From positions 372,001 through 436,000 of the forward strand of contig SAUG01000048.1 of the NCBI GenBank assembly GCA_011316305.1: a stretch of DNA of 64,000 nt. Direction: 5' to 3'. Below the pieces are notes generated by a model that was given only the letters and a program-made list of their open reading frames with translations, ran no database searches and was not told the DNA's origin. This document shows positions 51,257 through 63,898 of the stretch, one piece after another (position 1 is the stretch's first letter; each line of letters starts with the position of its first letter). Both the position numbers and the translations under genes were made by a program. This DNA is from Rusavskia elegans. Lineage: Eukaryota > Ascomycota > Lecanoromycetes > Teloschistales > Teloschistaceae.

Positions 51257-54180
51257 GCTACCGGGAAAGTTGGGATTTTTAGATTATATAGCACGCCGGT
51301 TAGTATATTTTAGGAAGATTTCTATACCGACCTTCTTAGTATATATATAGGATATAGTTAAAATAAGAATATCTACTACCCTGGGCTTTTTAAATATTTT
51401 ACTCTAAACTATAAATCCCTATTCCTTAACGCCTACCTTTAGCCCCCTTAAATTACTAGGTACTATATCTGGAACCCTAAACTCTTATTCTTCATTAATA
51501 ATTAATACCGAGTAGTAATTATACGCCTTTATATTAAAATAAAGCTATAATAAATATTAATATTATAGTAGTAATTAAGAGTTCCTAGACGCTACTATAT
51601 CTACTTTAATACTATTTAATAGTATCCTGGCGAGGCCCTTCGGCTACTATTCTCGCTTCCCTTACAGTCGGAGCTCTATACGTTCGAAAGGTAGGTTATT
51701 AAAGATATAGCCTGCCTAGAGTATTTATAAAAGGTTCTCGATACTTTCGTAAATATAGTATAGGTACTACGATTCCGTAAATAGTACTAGAAACCTACTA
51801 GAAATACTACTGGAACGTACGGAAATATTAAATTAGAAAAATATAGCCCGGTAGATAGATAAGTTATTATAATTATAAAAAGAAAAGGGAAAAATAGATA
51901 TAACTCTATATTATTCGTATTCGTATATAGCTTAGTAGCCCTACTAGCCTCCTAATTATAAATACTTCTAAGTATTCCTATATTTCCTTCCTTCTATATA
52001 CTCCTGTTATTTTAGTTATAGTTATTTAGATCTTCTACTATACGATTATTTTATTCTCTATATATCTTATTACCTCTACTATCGTTTCTAGCCCGCTGTT
52101 ATATCTTAAGTAAGTTTAAAAAATACCTTAAAGCCTATCTAGGATAACCAGTTTTAGATATTAAGTAAGACGAATTCCTAGTATCTTTTATCTAGTTCTA
52201 TAAATAATAAACGTAATCCGAAAAAACATATACCCCCTAGTAATAGGAATATAAAGGGTTCTAGCTATAAAAAACCTTATATAACTCTCTTACTTAAAGA
52301 TATAGTCAATAAAATATCTAGCCTAATAGATAAATAATTTCTAGCTTAGTTTAATTATAAGACGCCTATTAATAAACCTTATTTAATCTCTTTAGTATCC
52401 GAACGGTCGGAAGATAATTTAGAGAATCTAAATCGTCTATTATAGCTATTACGTACTTAGCTACTTTTCCGTAAATAGGATACCTTATCGACTTTACTAG
52501 CTAATAAACTCTTAGACTATAATAAGAATAATTATTATTTATATTATTATTACCTACTAACTAGTATAAATACTAATTTTCTATTATTAGTTTTACTTCC
52601 CTAAAACCCTTCTAATATTACCTCTAATAGTACTCCTCTAGGCGATAATAAAGTCGATAAGGTAGTAATATTTAAAGAAGTCAGCCGTAACCGGAAGAGT
52701 AGCTAACCTTCTAAAGATAAGTCTAAAAGCCCTTTACTCTAGCCCGCCTAGAATAATCGGGTATAATTTAGTACTCTTCTGCTCGAATACCGCCTTATAT
52801 TCTTACGGTAATATCGATACGTCATATTTATTTAGTATTCGGTAATAATATTATTAAGAAAGACTAGTAGTAGATTAAGGCTAAAAAGCGGATCTTATAG
52901 AATATTAGTAATTAGAAGGTATATACGATTAATTAGATAATAGTAAACTTTTTACTCCTTTATTTTATACTTTAGCTAATTAGTATAGTATAAGGTCGAA
53001 GAGTTTATAAGTAATTAGCCCGGGATAGAGAATATTCGGGATATTAAGCTACTAGTAAAGATCTTTACCTAGTTTTATTTCCCTAGCTCGTTTATATATA
53101 TTTTCGAGTTTACTATAGGTATTATAGATATTATAGCTACGGATTATAATTCTAATAATATATATTACTTCTTTAAAAGTATATATTATCCTAGTTATCT
53201 TTTCTAATATTCTCTTTATTAGATAGATAGCTAATAGCGTTTTATAGCGTATTTCGTAAACTTAGTAGCCCGATATAAATTATATCTTAACTAGAATTAT
53301 AATAAAGGGACCTTAAAAAATATACTATAGAATCGTTAAGATATTTTAGACTAGTATAATATTATATCGAAGTCTAGTAAATTTATTATTACTATTAATA
53401 ACTTTATATACTTCTAGTAACGCCTGCTAAAGCTACGAAAGAAGTCTAGTACGGTATTATATCCTAATTCTAATCCAGACTTTATCTACTATTTCGACTA
53501 AAGTACCTAGACAGCTTTAGTCCTAGCCTCTATCTTTATTATAGTAGACCGGATTTCTCTTATCCTAGCGGTCGCTCGATACCGTTTAATAGATAATATT
53601 ATTATTTTTAAACTTCTATTTAATAGCTTCCGGATATATAAGTAGGTTTATAGGTTTAATAGTAGTAGGACTTAGGCGCAGGCGGGCTCTATACTTTAAC
53701 TTTTTATTCTTTATAGGCGGATATTATATATTATAAAATAGATATTTCCTGGCTTTATAATAGCGTCTAGTACTTTCTATTTATAAGATACCTATTTAGC
53801 GAGTATATTATCTTACTTTTTATATAGCTGTTTATCTGGTTCGCTTTTATATCTATACCTAATCCTCGATTAAATATCTAGCTTATATAGTTCTGCCTAT
53901 AGTAGCTATATACCTCCCTATTATAAATATCTCGATATACTAGGTTTATTTTATAAAAATAGTAAAGTAGCGTAAAAATTATTAACTTTTTATTAGACGT
54001 TTATTAGTATTTAGTTAGCAGTTTATTAGGCTTTTATTAGAAAGAATATCTTATCTATAGGTCGCTAAAAATATCTATAGGTTAGATAGAAATAAAAGTC
54101 TATACTAATATAAGGTAGCTAACGTATTTAATTATAATAATATTACCAGAAATAATTTCTTTTATATAGCGAAAAGTTTT
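51257..54180 (+). pseudogene. X1 plus-strand large frame, unknown product
   Basis: It is readable from ATGKVGIFRLYSTP (51,257) onward through RIP-type stops, with probable shifts near 51,950 and 52,800. Segments are LPLQSELYTFERQVIKDIA (about 51,660), a 51-codon stop-free stretch 52,182-52,334 followed by SLVSERSEDNLENLNRLL, a Ser/Lys-rich part (KEVSRNRKSS, about 52,675), and a C-terminal part with LAVARYRLIDN (about 53,565). It may be more than one gene. No known domain was recognised. Confidence 0.5.
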
Positions 54181-54313
54181 ATAAACGGAAGAATTAAAAA
54201 AAGTATCGAAAATTAATTTTAAATTAGTAAGGTATTAATATACTACTACGGCTGATATTTATATGATATTATATTGATATGTCGTCTCTCGACGTATAGG
54301 TGCCTCTAAGGTA

Positions 54314-56440
54314 TTTTAGTCGGTTACTTTAGTAATACTATCTATAAGCTATTAAATCTTTAGAGCAAGGTTATTCGCGTCTTTTCCGTAGTATTTAAAG
54401 AGATAGGTTAAAACCCAGATTTATTAGATCTATAGGAATTAGAGGAATTAGAAAATAAATAGCCTCCGCGGAAACGGCAGCGTACTGATAGGGAGTCTAA
54501 TCCTAGGAGGTCTAATTCTAGGAGATCGTAACCGTAATCTAGTAATTTCCTTTTAATATCTAAACTAATAGCTTTCCCGGTATTTTACCGGACTCCTCTT
54601 ACCTATAGTTAAGTTTTTTTACCGGCTAATCTGCCCGCTAGACCTTATATTACCGAGGTTAATAATTTCGAATTAGATTCTAATAAATTATTACCCCGCC
54701 TTTAGACTATTATATCTTATTTATAGACCAACTATACTATCTAATCTCTTATTGAAATTCTATATAATTACCCCGAACTCCGGATACTAGATAATTATAA
54801 TCGTTTTTTACCGGATCCTATTATAAACGTCTATATATCTATTAGTACTATAAAAAAAGGTACTATATTAGATCTTTCCGAACCCTAGTTATATAAAGAA
54901 GCAATAGGATTACTCTATACCGATAAATAGTATAAGACTATAAAAGAAGAACTAGTATTATTAGAACTAAACGATATATAGATACTATATATTAAATTAT
55001 TACTACCTTCTATAAAATATCTTCTAGAGAGTAAATAGGTATATAAAATTAAATAGGACGCCGATAATAAAATTATACGCTTTATAGTTTACTAGGTCGT
55101 TTATAGCTTTAAATAGGAAGCCGGCGTCGATTTTAATAAAACCTTCGTTTCTATTATTAAGCTAATATTATATAAAACTATCTTTATTATAGCTACTATC
55201 TACGGCGTAGAGCTCGATTAAATAGATATTAAAACGGCCTTCCTCTATAGTTATATTAATAAGATTATCTACGTATAATATCCTACTAGCTTTAGTAATT
55301 CTAATATAATATATAACTTTTAGAAAGCTTTCTATAGTTTTAAATAGTCGCCTTAAATCTAGTATCGCTATTTCGCTAAATTCTTTATTATTATCGGCTT
55401 TAAACCTCTAAAGTCCGATTATAGTATCTTTTATAATAATATAATTATTATCGGCGTTTATATTAATAATATCTTTCTATATAGCGCTAGTTATTCGGAC
55501 CTCGATAATATTAAAGTATATTTAAATAAACGTTTTTAAATATTAGATCTAGGTCCTATTAATTTTTACTTCGGTATAAAAATTATTAACTATTTAGTTA
55601 AACTAAACTACTTATATTAAATAAATTCTAAAAGATTATAGCTTCGCTACCTATAAATATAATATTTCTATTTCTATAGATTCCGGCTTTTATTTAGAAA
55701 CCGCCCCTACTAATTAGAACTACTTTCTATTAATAAAATATAAATATTAGAACGCTATCGGCTTTTTAATATATATTATATTTAGAACCTACCCTAATAT
55801 CGCTTTTACTATTTCTATCGTTAGCCGATATTTATCTAATTCTATAAGCTACTACTAGAATACTGTTACTAGAATCTTTAAATATCTATATAGAATAGCC
55901 TACTTTACTTTTATTTATAGAAGCGATCTATAGAAGCTTCGGGAAAATACTAATACTAATTAGGTAGATAACTATAAAACCCGATATTTTATTTCTAGGT
56001 ATATTTTCGATATTAGATCCGGCGTTATTAGCTAGTTATCTAAGCGGTAAACTACTATAGTAATATTAACTACCGAAGTAGAATTAGATAGGGAGACTGG
56101 AGCTACTAAAAAGACTATTTAGTTAAATTATATTCTAAGTTAGTTATTAATTAATAAATAGGATCCAAATACTACTTTAGATATAATAACTTTCTATAGC
56201 GATAATTAGGGCGCTATTACCTTTACTAGGAATCCCTAGTTCTATAGTTATATTAAATATATTAATATCTATATTAAGTTCCTATAGGAAAAGGTTACTA
56301 ATAAAACTATCGATCTTTAATATATTCTAACGGAGTAAATAGTTACTAATAAGCTTACTAAAGCTCTAGATAAGGATAAATTCGAGGCCTTCTATATAGT
56401 ATTTAGGCTCGAAAATTCTAAAATACTCTAAACTTTAAGC
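54314..56440 (+). pseudogene. pol: C4 RT-RNase H relic
   Basis: This resumes C4 pol after X1 and is collinear with C5 41,508-43,640. The RT core is at about 55,200-55,480, with DIKTAFLYSYINKIIYV at 55,225-55,275 and the YxDD box reading YINN near 55,460. RNase H is at about 55,690-56,420, and a short deletion relative to C5 lies near 55,590. Stops are TAA/TAG. Confidence 0.78.
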
Positions 56441-57032
56441 GATAATAGTAATAATCTATTTAAATTCTTTTTACTAATAATCTCCCCCGGAATATAATTA
56501 ACTGCGGGGTAATACTAATTACTATATACCTATAAATATTATCTTCGGAGAGTATAATATATACTATAGGGGGTAGTTAAGCCTTTAAATAACTTTAGGC
56601 CCTATAGGCCTATCTATATAATATCTATATTATTTTTAAACCGCTATACCCTTTATATACTTTCCGATAGTTTATTCGATCGAAATCCGTATATAGTTAT
56701 TTATACCCGGATTTATTTTTCTATTTTAGTAGTAAAACGCTAAAAATATATCTTTAGTCTAAATCCTACTAAATTCTATATTAAACCTAATATATTAACT
56801 GGTTTTAATACTAATTAAGGTATTCTAGCTATTTAGTAGTTAACTAGGTACTATATAAAGCCTTTCGGAGCTAGCGCGGGTATACTATAGTTAGCGCCCT
56901 AGCCGCTAGCTACCCGCTATATATTTTCGCCTGCTATCTACTACTACTATATTCTTCGAATATATCTTTACTAATCCTATACCGTCTAATATATAAATTA
57001 TACTATTCGATTCCTTATATCCTATACTTCTA
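56441..57032 (+). other. C4 3' accessory region, cut by X2
   Basis: This matches C5 43,650-44,240, including the start of the antisense-frame region. It ends at ta (57,031-57,032), the target of X2. Confidence 0.6.
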
Positions 57033-58040
57033 TCTTAGGAGGCCTCGTATATATTATAATATACCGTGGACGGGCTATTAACGGAATAGTTTATTAAAAC
57101 GGCTTATAGCGGTAAACGCGCTCTAGATAGACTATTTATTAGCCGTTACTTTCTAACGGGCCGTTTTTTAGTAAAGGCCTATTATATTACTCGGCGCGTT
57201 TTATTTAAACGTTCCGTAGTTTTTATTAGCCCGTTATCCTTCCGTTAGAGTATAATACGCCAGCTTGCTTAATAGTTAAATAACGGTTAATAAACGAGGT
57301 ATTAACGTTAAATTTAAATTTAACGGGATATTTAATTATAATATTACTGTTTATAGCCGTTATATATATATTATTAGCGTCTATAATACTATAATCCCCC
57401 CCTTCTATAGTATACCAGGCTCCGCCCTATATTATCCCGCTAATATCTGCCCTAATCGAAATTCTACTTTAATATAGTAATAGAAAACGGTAGTAGACCT
57501 CTGCTTTAATATAATAATAGAAAAGGATAGTAAATCTCTTATTATATTAATATTAGTATATAAATAAATTTGGATATAGATATTCTAAAAATAAGTTAAT
57601 AAATATCGTATTATATACTCTCTTAAGATATTAATTAAATAATATACTATAAAAGGCTAATTAAATTCTATTAATAGAGATTCTAAAGATACTAAATAAT
57701 AGAAATAGGTAAGTTAACTTACCTTTTAAACGCCTATGAAATCTTTTTAAGGCCGCATTTTATAATAGTACTAGTATTAATCGCTAGTTATACTATAGGG
57801 TATTCTCTAATAGAAGCCTAATACCGATATTAATTTTAAATAGCATTTAGGAAGAGTAAAAAGTAGATAGATAGAAATTATTAAAAGAAAAAGAAGATAA
57901 TAGACTAGAAGATATATTACTAGTAATCTATTGTCTCGGTATTTTAAAATTAATGGTATTTTACGCCCTAAAGGGAGAAGATAGTACTATAAGATTTAAA
58001 GGGACTAAGATTTCTAACTAAGATCGGCGGATATAATAGG
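57033..58040. other. X2 subterminal region rich in CCGTTA/TAACGG motifs
   Basis: From 57,060 to 57,360 the motifs taacgg and ccgtta/ccgtt occur repeatedly in both orientations, for example at about 57,078, 57,133, 57,230, 57,284 and 57,356. Dense subterminal repeats of this kind are typical transposase-binding arrays in large DNA transposons. The rest to 58,040 shows nothing identifiable. Confidence 0.45.
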
Positions 58041-58046
58041 CGGCCT

Positions 58047-58146
58047 CGGTTATTAATACGATAGGCGATTTCGATTATTAATAGTATAATAAGATTCGAT
58101 TATTAATAGGATAGATAGTTTCGATTATTAATAGTATAATAAACTA
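58047..58146. repeat. 25-bp minisatellite, four units
   Basis: Units beginning cgRttattaata start at 58,047, 58,072, 58,097 and 58,122, an exact 25-base period. Most differences between units are RIP-like. It lies in the X2 left arm. Confidence 0.8.
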
Positions 58147-58899
58147 AATCTATAGAGATACTAGTATAGTAAAGGAAGACTATATTAAATTCTATTATAG
58201 CTTTATTATATCTTAAAATTAGGGGGGAAAGAATAAAAGCGTCCTTTTTATACTATAAAGCTATAGATAAGACTATAGAAAACTTCCTAGTACGCCGGTA
58301 AAGGAATAGAAAATATTTAGGGGGATTATATATATACTAGAGCTATTAGTTAGTAGAGCTTAATTATAGATTTAGAAAAGAAAAGAAATCGTCTACTAAT
58401 TAATATATTATTAACTAACTTATTTATTACTATTCCTAGGCTACTATATTTATTATAGTATTAATAGACGCGGCGTAGCTCTTTTTTATACTTTCGAAGC
58501 TCCTTAAAGGAAAGGAGGATAGGACTTTAGGGCCTTAAATAGTATAGAGGAAGGAATTAGATATAAAGGATTATAGTATCTATAGTAGTTTTATATAAAA
58601 TATTAACCCAGTCTTTAGATATTAGTATAATAATAGAATTTTTACTCTTCCGATAACCTTCTATAATATTCTTTATATAATAGGCTTCTAATAAATACCT
58701 AGATATATTATTAATAGTCCTTAAATATACTAGATAAAATAATTTCCTTTTTTCGCGATTACTAGATTAGGGCGTCGGCCTTTTACGATATTATACCTTA
58801 GAGTATATACTCTAAAGTCTATCGAAAGTCTATTAAAAGTCTAGAAGGGTCTTTTAATTTATAGATCTAGATATTAATTATATAATATAATTTTATTAA

Positions 58900-61800
58900 T
58901 AATAGAAAAGGTACTAATAAACTAGATATAACGAGGTTATCGAATTCCGGGATTTTTAAATAGAGCTAGGAGGTTTTAGATATAAGAGGACAGCTTATAT
59001 AACCAGATATAAGGAGATAACCTAGAGTATATTAGCTATATAGATATAATAGAATAGCGTAAGGTTTTTTAAGCGCTACTATAGGATTTAGTTATTTTTA
59101 ACCGGTATCTTATCTTTCCTTTTATTTAATCTACTTCTTCTACCTATACCGTATACCTGCCTATAGCCTATTTATAACCTTTAGTTTCCTAGATTAATAA
59201 CCTAGGATAAATCTAGGCGTTATTTTCTAATATACCGAATCCTACGTTTCGATTTTAGAATATTTAATATTCGATAGGGTCTGTATTAAAAACGTAGAAT
59301 AAAATATATACTAGTATTTAATCCTTATCGCTTGTCTTTCTATAATACTAGGCGGTATAAAGGTCTACTTCGAGCCTCGAGCTTATAAAGCTTTTTATAA
59401 TTTTAATTACTATCTAAGGGATTCTAAAGAATTATAATTACTACTATATATACGCCAGCTATATACTATATACGTAGTATCGGGAGTAGGTCTTATAGGG
59501 CTTCGAATAATAAGCGGTAATAGATAAAGAGGAATAGCGGTTATAGATTAGAAGGAATAGCGGTTATAGATTAGAAGGAGTAGTAGTAATAAAAATCGTT
59601 AATTATAAGGGGTACTAGATACTAGAAATAAATTAAAAGAGATATCCGGAGACTTAAATTTAATAAATAGAGGAATTTAGGCTATAGCTATTATAGGTAA
59701 GTAAAGTATAGTTCCGCTAAATTATTTTTACTAGTATTATTTTTTTTCCATAGAATCTAGGTTAAAATCTAGAGAATTATTAAAGAGTAGGTATTAATAG
59801 CGTTTTAGTATAACCTAGAACTATTAATTAGACCTTATAACCGTATCTATAGAGGAGGTAAATTATTTACGGCTAGAATCTATTTTTAGGGCGCTACTAA
59901 AGTATATAGTAATATATTCTCCGAAATATAGTTAATTAGAATTATAATAGTAGATAATCTAGCTAGATAGTTAAAGGAATTTAGTAGAAGATTAAATTAT
60001 TTATAGTACGAAGTAAGGTAAACTATCTAATATTAATAAAAATAAAAAAAACGCCGGAAGTATTTTAGATTATAGATTATTAAATTTTTAAAGTATCCGG
60101 ATAGTATTATAGGTACTGATTTTCGGAAGTATATAATAGGAAGGAAGGTTAGATAGAGCAGAAATAATATAAGTTTTCTATAAATATAGAAAAAGGATAT
60201 TAAAGCGATAGTAGAAAATCTTAGAATCTATTAAGCTATATAAATAAAATATTATAATCGTAATATAGTAGTAAGGATATATATTTATCTCTCGTTCTAA
60301 ATATAACTTCGTTCCCTTTAACGCGCGGCGAATCTAGATTATATAATATTTCTTTTTTTTAATTCCCGGGAAACCTATAATATTAACGTTATCTAATAAT
60401 ATCTTATATAGAATATTAAAAACAGGATTAGCTACGCTATTATTAAATTCTTCTATTATTATTACTCGGGCGAATAATATACAACGGGCGCTACTAAAAT
60501 TATAAAAAAAAATACTATTAATTTTTTCTAAATAACGAAACTAAATTATAATAAAGTCGCTAGTTTTAAAAGTAAGGCAGTATTCGGAGACCCTACTAAT
60601 TATTAGGAAAAGGACTCTATAAAATAATAGATTACCGGAAAAAAAGCTAATACTTTAGGAAGGAAAAGCTAAAAATAAGAAAATAGGCCGAATAAAATAA
60701 AGTAGAAATTAACGACTTATAGGTCTATAACGCTAAATTTATTATATTATTAAATACGGGCCTTAGATAGTATAATATTATATTCGCTATAGTCTTAATT
60801 ATATATATAATAAAGTATCAAGGAAAAAGGTTTTTTTATAAATAAAGAAGACTGTATCGGCTAAAACGCTTTTTAATAAATAAGACTTATAGATATCTAA
60901 TAGCTAGTAGATTCTAATAATAATTATCTATTATAATCTATATCTTTATTCCTTTATCTTTAATAGTATCTTCTATATATTACTCGGAAAAGGGTAGTAA
61001 ATCTTTAAATAGCGAGGGATATTATTTATAAATCTATTATAATTATTTTATAATTACTAGATTATTTTCTATATATAATCCCGCTAGTATAAATCTTAAA
61101 TATTATTAGAGACTCTTTTTAAATAGTAAAGGTTTAATAATATTATATTTATTAGTCTTTATAATAGTAAATTTATAGCCTCTAAATTTAATTAGTCGAA
61201 AACTCTAGATAATCGTATAGCCGAAATAAAGTAAAAAAAGCAGGATAAATAAATAGCGAAAGTGGAATAAAAGTAATAAAATCTAAAAAGTAATAAGAGA
61301 TTAGGCGGAAAAGAGTAGAATTTAATATATTTACCGGTATTTATCCTTGCCTATAAAAGTTATAATATTATTAAAAATAGTATATTCGGCGGCAACGTTA
61401 GTAAAATATAAATAAATATATATATTAGGACGGCTAAAGACTTTATAATATTCTAGGAATTTCTTAGTAATAATACCGTCGAGATTCCAGGTCTATTCTA
61501 GCTAGCCGATATAAAATAATACTTAATAGGCTGTTTCGCTATCGCTAGATAAAATATCTATCTAGTTTAACTTATTAATAAAGTCTTAGGAGTCTTATCG
61601 CGATAGGATTATAGGAGCTATAGGTTTTTAGAAGCTAGAACTTTAGGTTTCTTATCTAAACTCTAGGGTTAATACTATAGCGGCGTATTTAAATAGGCGC
61701 TAGAATAATTTTCGGTTTTATTTAAAGAACCTATCTATCTAAATTCTATTATACGCAGTTATACTAAATAATAGAATAATAGTATTACTTTTAGTAATCG

Positions 61801-62900
61801 CGGTATAGTACGATACGATATAATCTATAGGGTCTATCGCTTAGTTCTAGACTATAGTTATTAAAACGGTATCATAATATTTAGAATCGATTATATTTTC
61901 GGTAAGCTATATCTTAAATAATAGGAAGGTAATAATCAAAAGATATACTAATTTCTATATATAAAAAGATTCAAAATAGTAAATAATAGATTAGAATTTC
62001 ACCTAGCCGGGAGGGAAAGGAAACTATTTTAATTCTATAGTATATAATACCTTGCCTTTTTCGGTTAAAATTATATTTAAAAGAACTCGCTAGGCTTTTT
62101 TAGTAATACTAGCGTATTTAGAATATACTATATTAGTAGGCCTAGAGCGTATTAAATCTAACGAGGGTATAATATAAATAAGAGATAATAGTTTAGGTCT
62201 TATATCTAAAGTCTGTAAGCGCTTTAATAAAATTATTTTAAAAAGAAATTCTACTAAGATTTTTAAAAAATATCGCTGCCTTATTAATACTAACCCTCGC
62301 TAATATATCGCCTTTAGATCTTTTATAAAAAGTATAGTAATAGGTATCAGCGTTTATATCGATTTTAAATATTAAATTAGACCTTTACTCCTTAGAAATA
62401 AGATAATTACTATAGCTACGATCCGATTTAAAACCCGTTAAACTACTATTAGATAGTTACTAAACTGTATTACCTATAACTAACTATTAGGCTAACGTAA
62501 TAATATAAAATAGTGGAAATACCGGTAAAAACTATAGTATATATATATAAACAAAAGTCTCTTTACTATTAATATCTATAATTTTACCCTTATTAAAACT
62601 CGATAGGCTAGAAACTAGTATTTAAATAATATCTAAAAATTCGCTAGTATAGAATTCTAATATAAAAGGAAAAATATTAGTTCTATAGATAGATATTAGT
62701 ATATATCTATATTAGATAGCTAAAGACAAACCTTCGCTTTCTCTTTTACTAATTTAATAATATAATAGTAATATAGATTCCTATTAAGCTCCGGTATATA
62801 TTTCTATAGACTCCGAAAGTATCTATAAATATAATAAAAAGGATAGATAATATACGATCTACAACGGTAAATCTTTTAAAATAAAGACGTCTATAGTATA
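58900..62900 (+). pseudogene. X2 plus-strand large frame, unknown product
   Basis: Plus-strand frames can be followed through TAG/TAA with several shifts. Segments include YTESYVSILEYLIFDRV (about 59,230), LYTIYVVSGVGLIGLRIISG (about 59,460), a Lys-rich IAEIKQKKQDKQIAKVEQK (about 61,220), IYIRTAKDFIIFQEFL (about 61,420) and RSFIKSIVIGISVYIDFKY (about 62,320). It may represent two or more genes. No similarity to the X1 frames was noticed by eye, and no domain was recognised. Confidence 0.4.
59531..59576. repeat. 23-bp tandem duplication
   Basis: ggaatagcggttatagatta plus gaa is repeated exactly at 59,531-59,553 and 59,554-59,576. A degenerate third unit precedes it at about 59,511-59,530. Two identical units in RIP-mutated DNA suggest that the duplication arose after RIP. 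Confidence 0.75.
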
Positions 62901-63088
62901 ATAATTCTAGCTCCTTTTACGGTATATTTAATAGTTAAAGTAGCGTAATCTCTCTAGTACTTAGGATAACTATATTACGAACGAAAAAATAAGATAGATA
63001 TTATATTAATAGCGTAGAAATTCCTTTATATTTATAGTTGAAAATAAAATCTATAACCTATTTTATAATATATTTAAGGGAGATAATA

Positions 63089-63898
63089 CCTTAAGCGGCG
63101 CTGCTAGTTTCTAGATAGCCTGTTAATACGCTGTTTAAATTATATTAATAAAAATATTAAGTAATTAAAAATATCGAGTATAGGCAATACGAATATACCG
63201 TAATTAATTATACCTGTTTAAAAAAATATACTGTTTTTCGAAAACAGGCTATTCGTATTATATTTTAAATTACCGTAAAATATAAAAATCGATCTAATAG
63301 CTTATAGATCGACCTTTTAAGATCTAAATCCGATAGGTCGATTTATTTTATCTAGGCTATTTAAATCGCCAAATTAGTTTAAAAAATTAAAAACCGAAGG
63401 ATTCGAACGTTAAATCTACCGAATTATCCTAATCGGGATAAGTTTCTAGGGATAGAATATTATATACTACTTTATTATCTAGACTAAAGTTAGTAGTAGA
63501 TTTTTATACTAATAGATTAAATATATACTAGGGTATTAAATAGTTTTAAATATTATTTAAATATCGTTTTAATATCGAGTTAATATTAAATAGATCTAAA
63601 GTTTTATTTAATAAGCTATTAACTACTAATAACAATTAGTAAGCTAGCTATAATAGTAAATAGATTATTTATACTTAATTTCAAATTTTATAGAACAGAT
63701 TGTTAATAGACTTTTTCTAAAAACAGCTAATAATACTAAACTCGCTGTTTTTAATAACGTTTTATTTATTAATATTAGATATCTACTAGTTATTATAATA
63801 TACTTAACTATTAACGAGCGATCTATTTAGTCTACTATATAATATTCAATTAACAGTTACTTAACAGGCCATCTAGAAACAAGCAGCGCCGCCTAAGG
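63089..63898. mobile_element. 810-bp MITE-like element with 38-bp TIRs
   Basis: The termini 63,089-63,126 and 63,861-63,898 are reverse complements at 35 of 38 positions, beginning CCTTARGCGGCGCTGCTWGT. The flanks are TA (63,087-63,088 and 63,899-63,900). The interior has no coding frame and several CTGTTTTT/AAAAACAG motifs. The end CCTTAGGCGGC is close to the X1/X2 end CCTTAGRGGC, so it may be a non-autonomous relative mobilised by the same enzyme. Confidence 0.82.
63186..63259. repeat. Nested inverted repeats inside the MITE
   Basis: The outer arms are aatacgaat (63,186-63,194) and attcgtatt (63,251-63,259). Inside them is a perfect hairpin of ctgtttt (63,231-63,237), loop tcg, and aaaacag (63,241-63,247). 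It could be a small element or a replication slippage product. Confidence 0.5.

Larger units (their letters stand above)
36292..54311 (+). mobile_element. X1: ~10.4 kb TIR element, carries nested copia C5
   Basis: The left end is ccttaggggccccc (36,292-) and the right end, read inward, is ccttagaggcacct (54,311 leftward). They differ mainly by RIP-type changes and are flanked by TA (36,290-36,291; 54,312-54,313). Removing C5 and its TSD leaves about 10,394 bp. Joining the flanks restores copia integrase exactly. The left subterminal DNA repeats AACCGTTTATTAG-like motifs. Two long degenerate frames diverge from about 50-51 kb. The same terminal motif is found at X2 and the MITE. Size and shape suggest an autonomous DNA transposon of a class I could not identify. 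The window alone cannot show which frame was the transposase. Confidence 0.7.
32575..57032 (+). mobile_element. Copia C4 (split by X1 and X2)
   Basis: This is a plus-strand copy of the same copia family: 5' LTR, PBS, gag, protease and integrase up to 36,291; then, after X1, RT and RNase H at 54,314-56,440 and part of the 3' region to 57,032. Joining 36,291 to 54,314 restores the C5 sequence around 41,503. X2 interrupts the 3' accessory region at 57,032, so the 3' LTR lies outside the window. It inserted into C1 gag after tttaa (32,570-32,574). Confidence 0.85.

Noticed and set aside
36292..54311. X1 as a Starship-type or Maverick-type giant element
   Set aside because: No tyrosine recombinase, polymerase or retroviral-type integrase signature was seen in its frames, and ~10 kb is small for either; kept as unclassified.
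63395..63470. tRNA-like B box (ggattcgaac) on minus
   Set aside because: There is a B-box match, but no A box at a proper distance and no cloverleaf could be formed.
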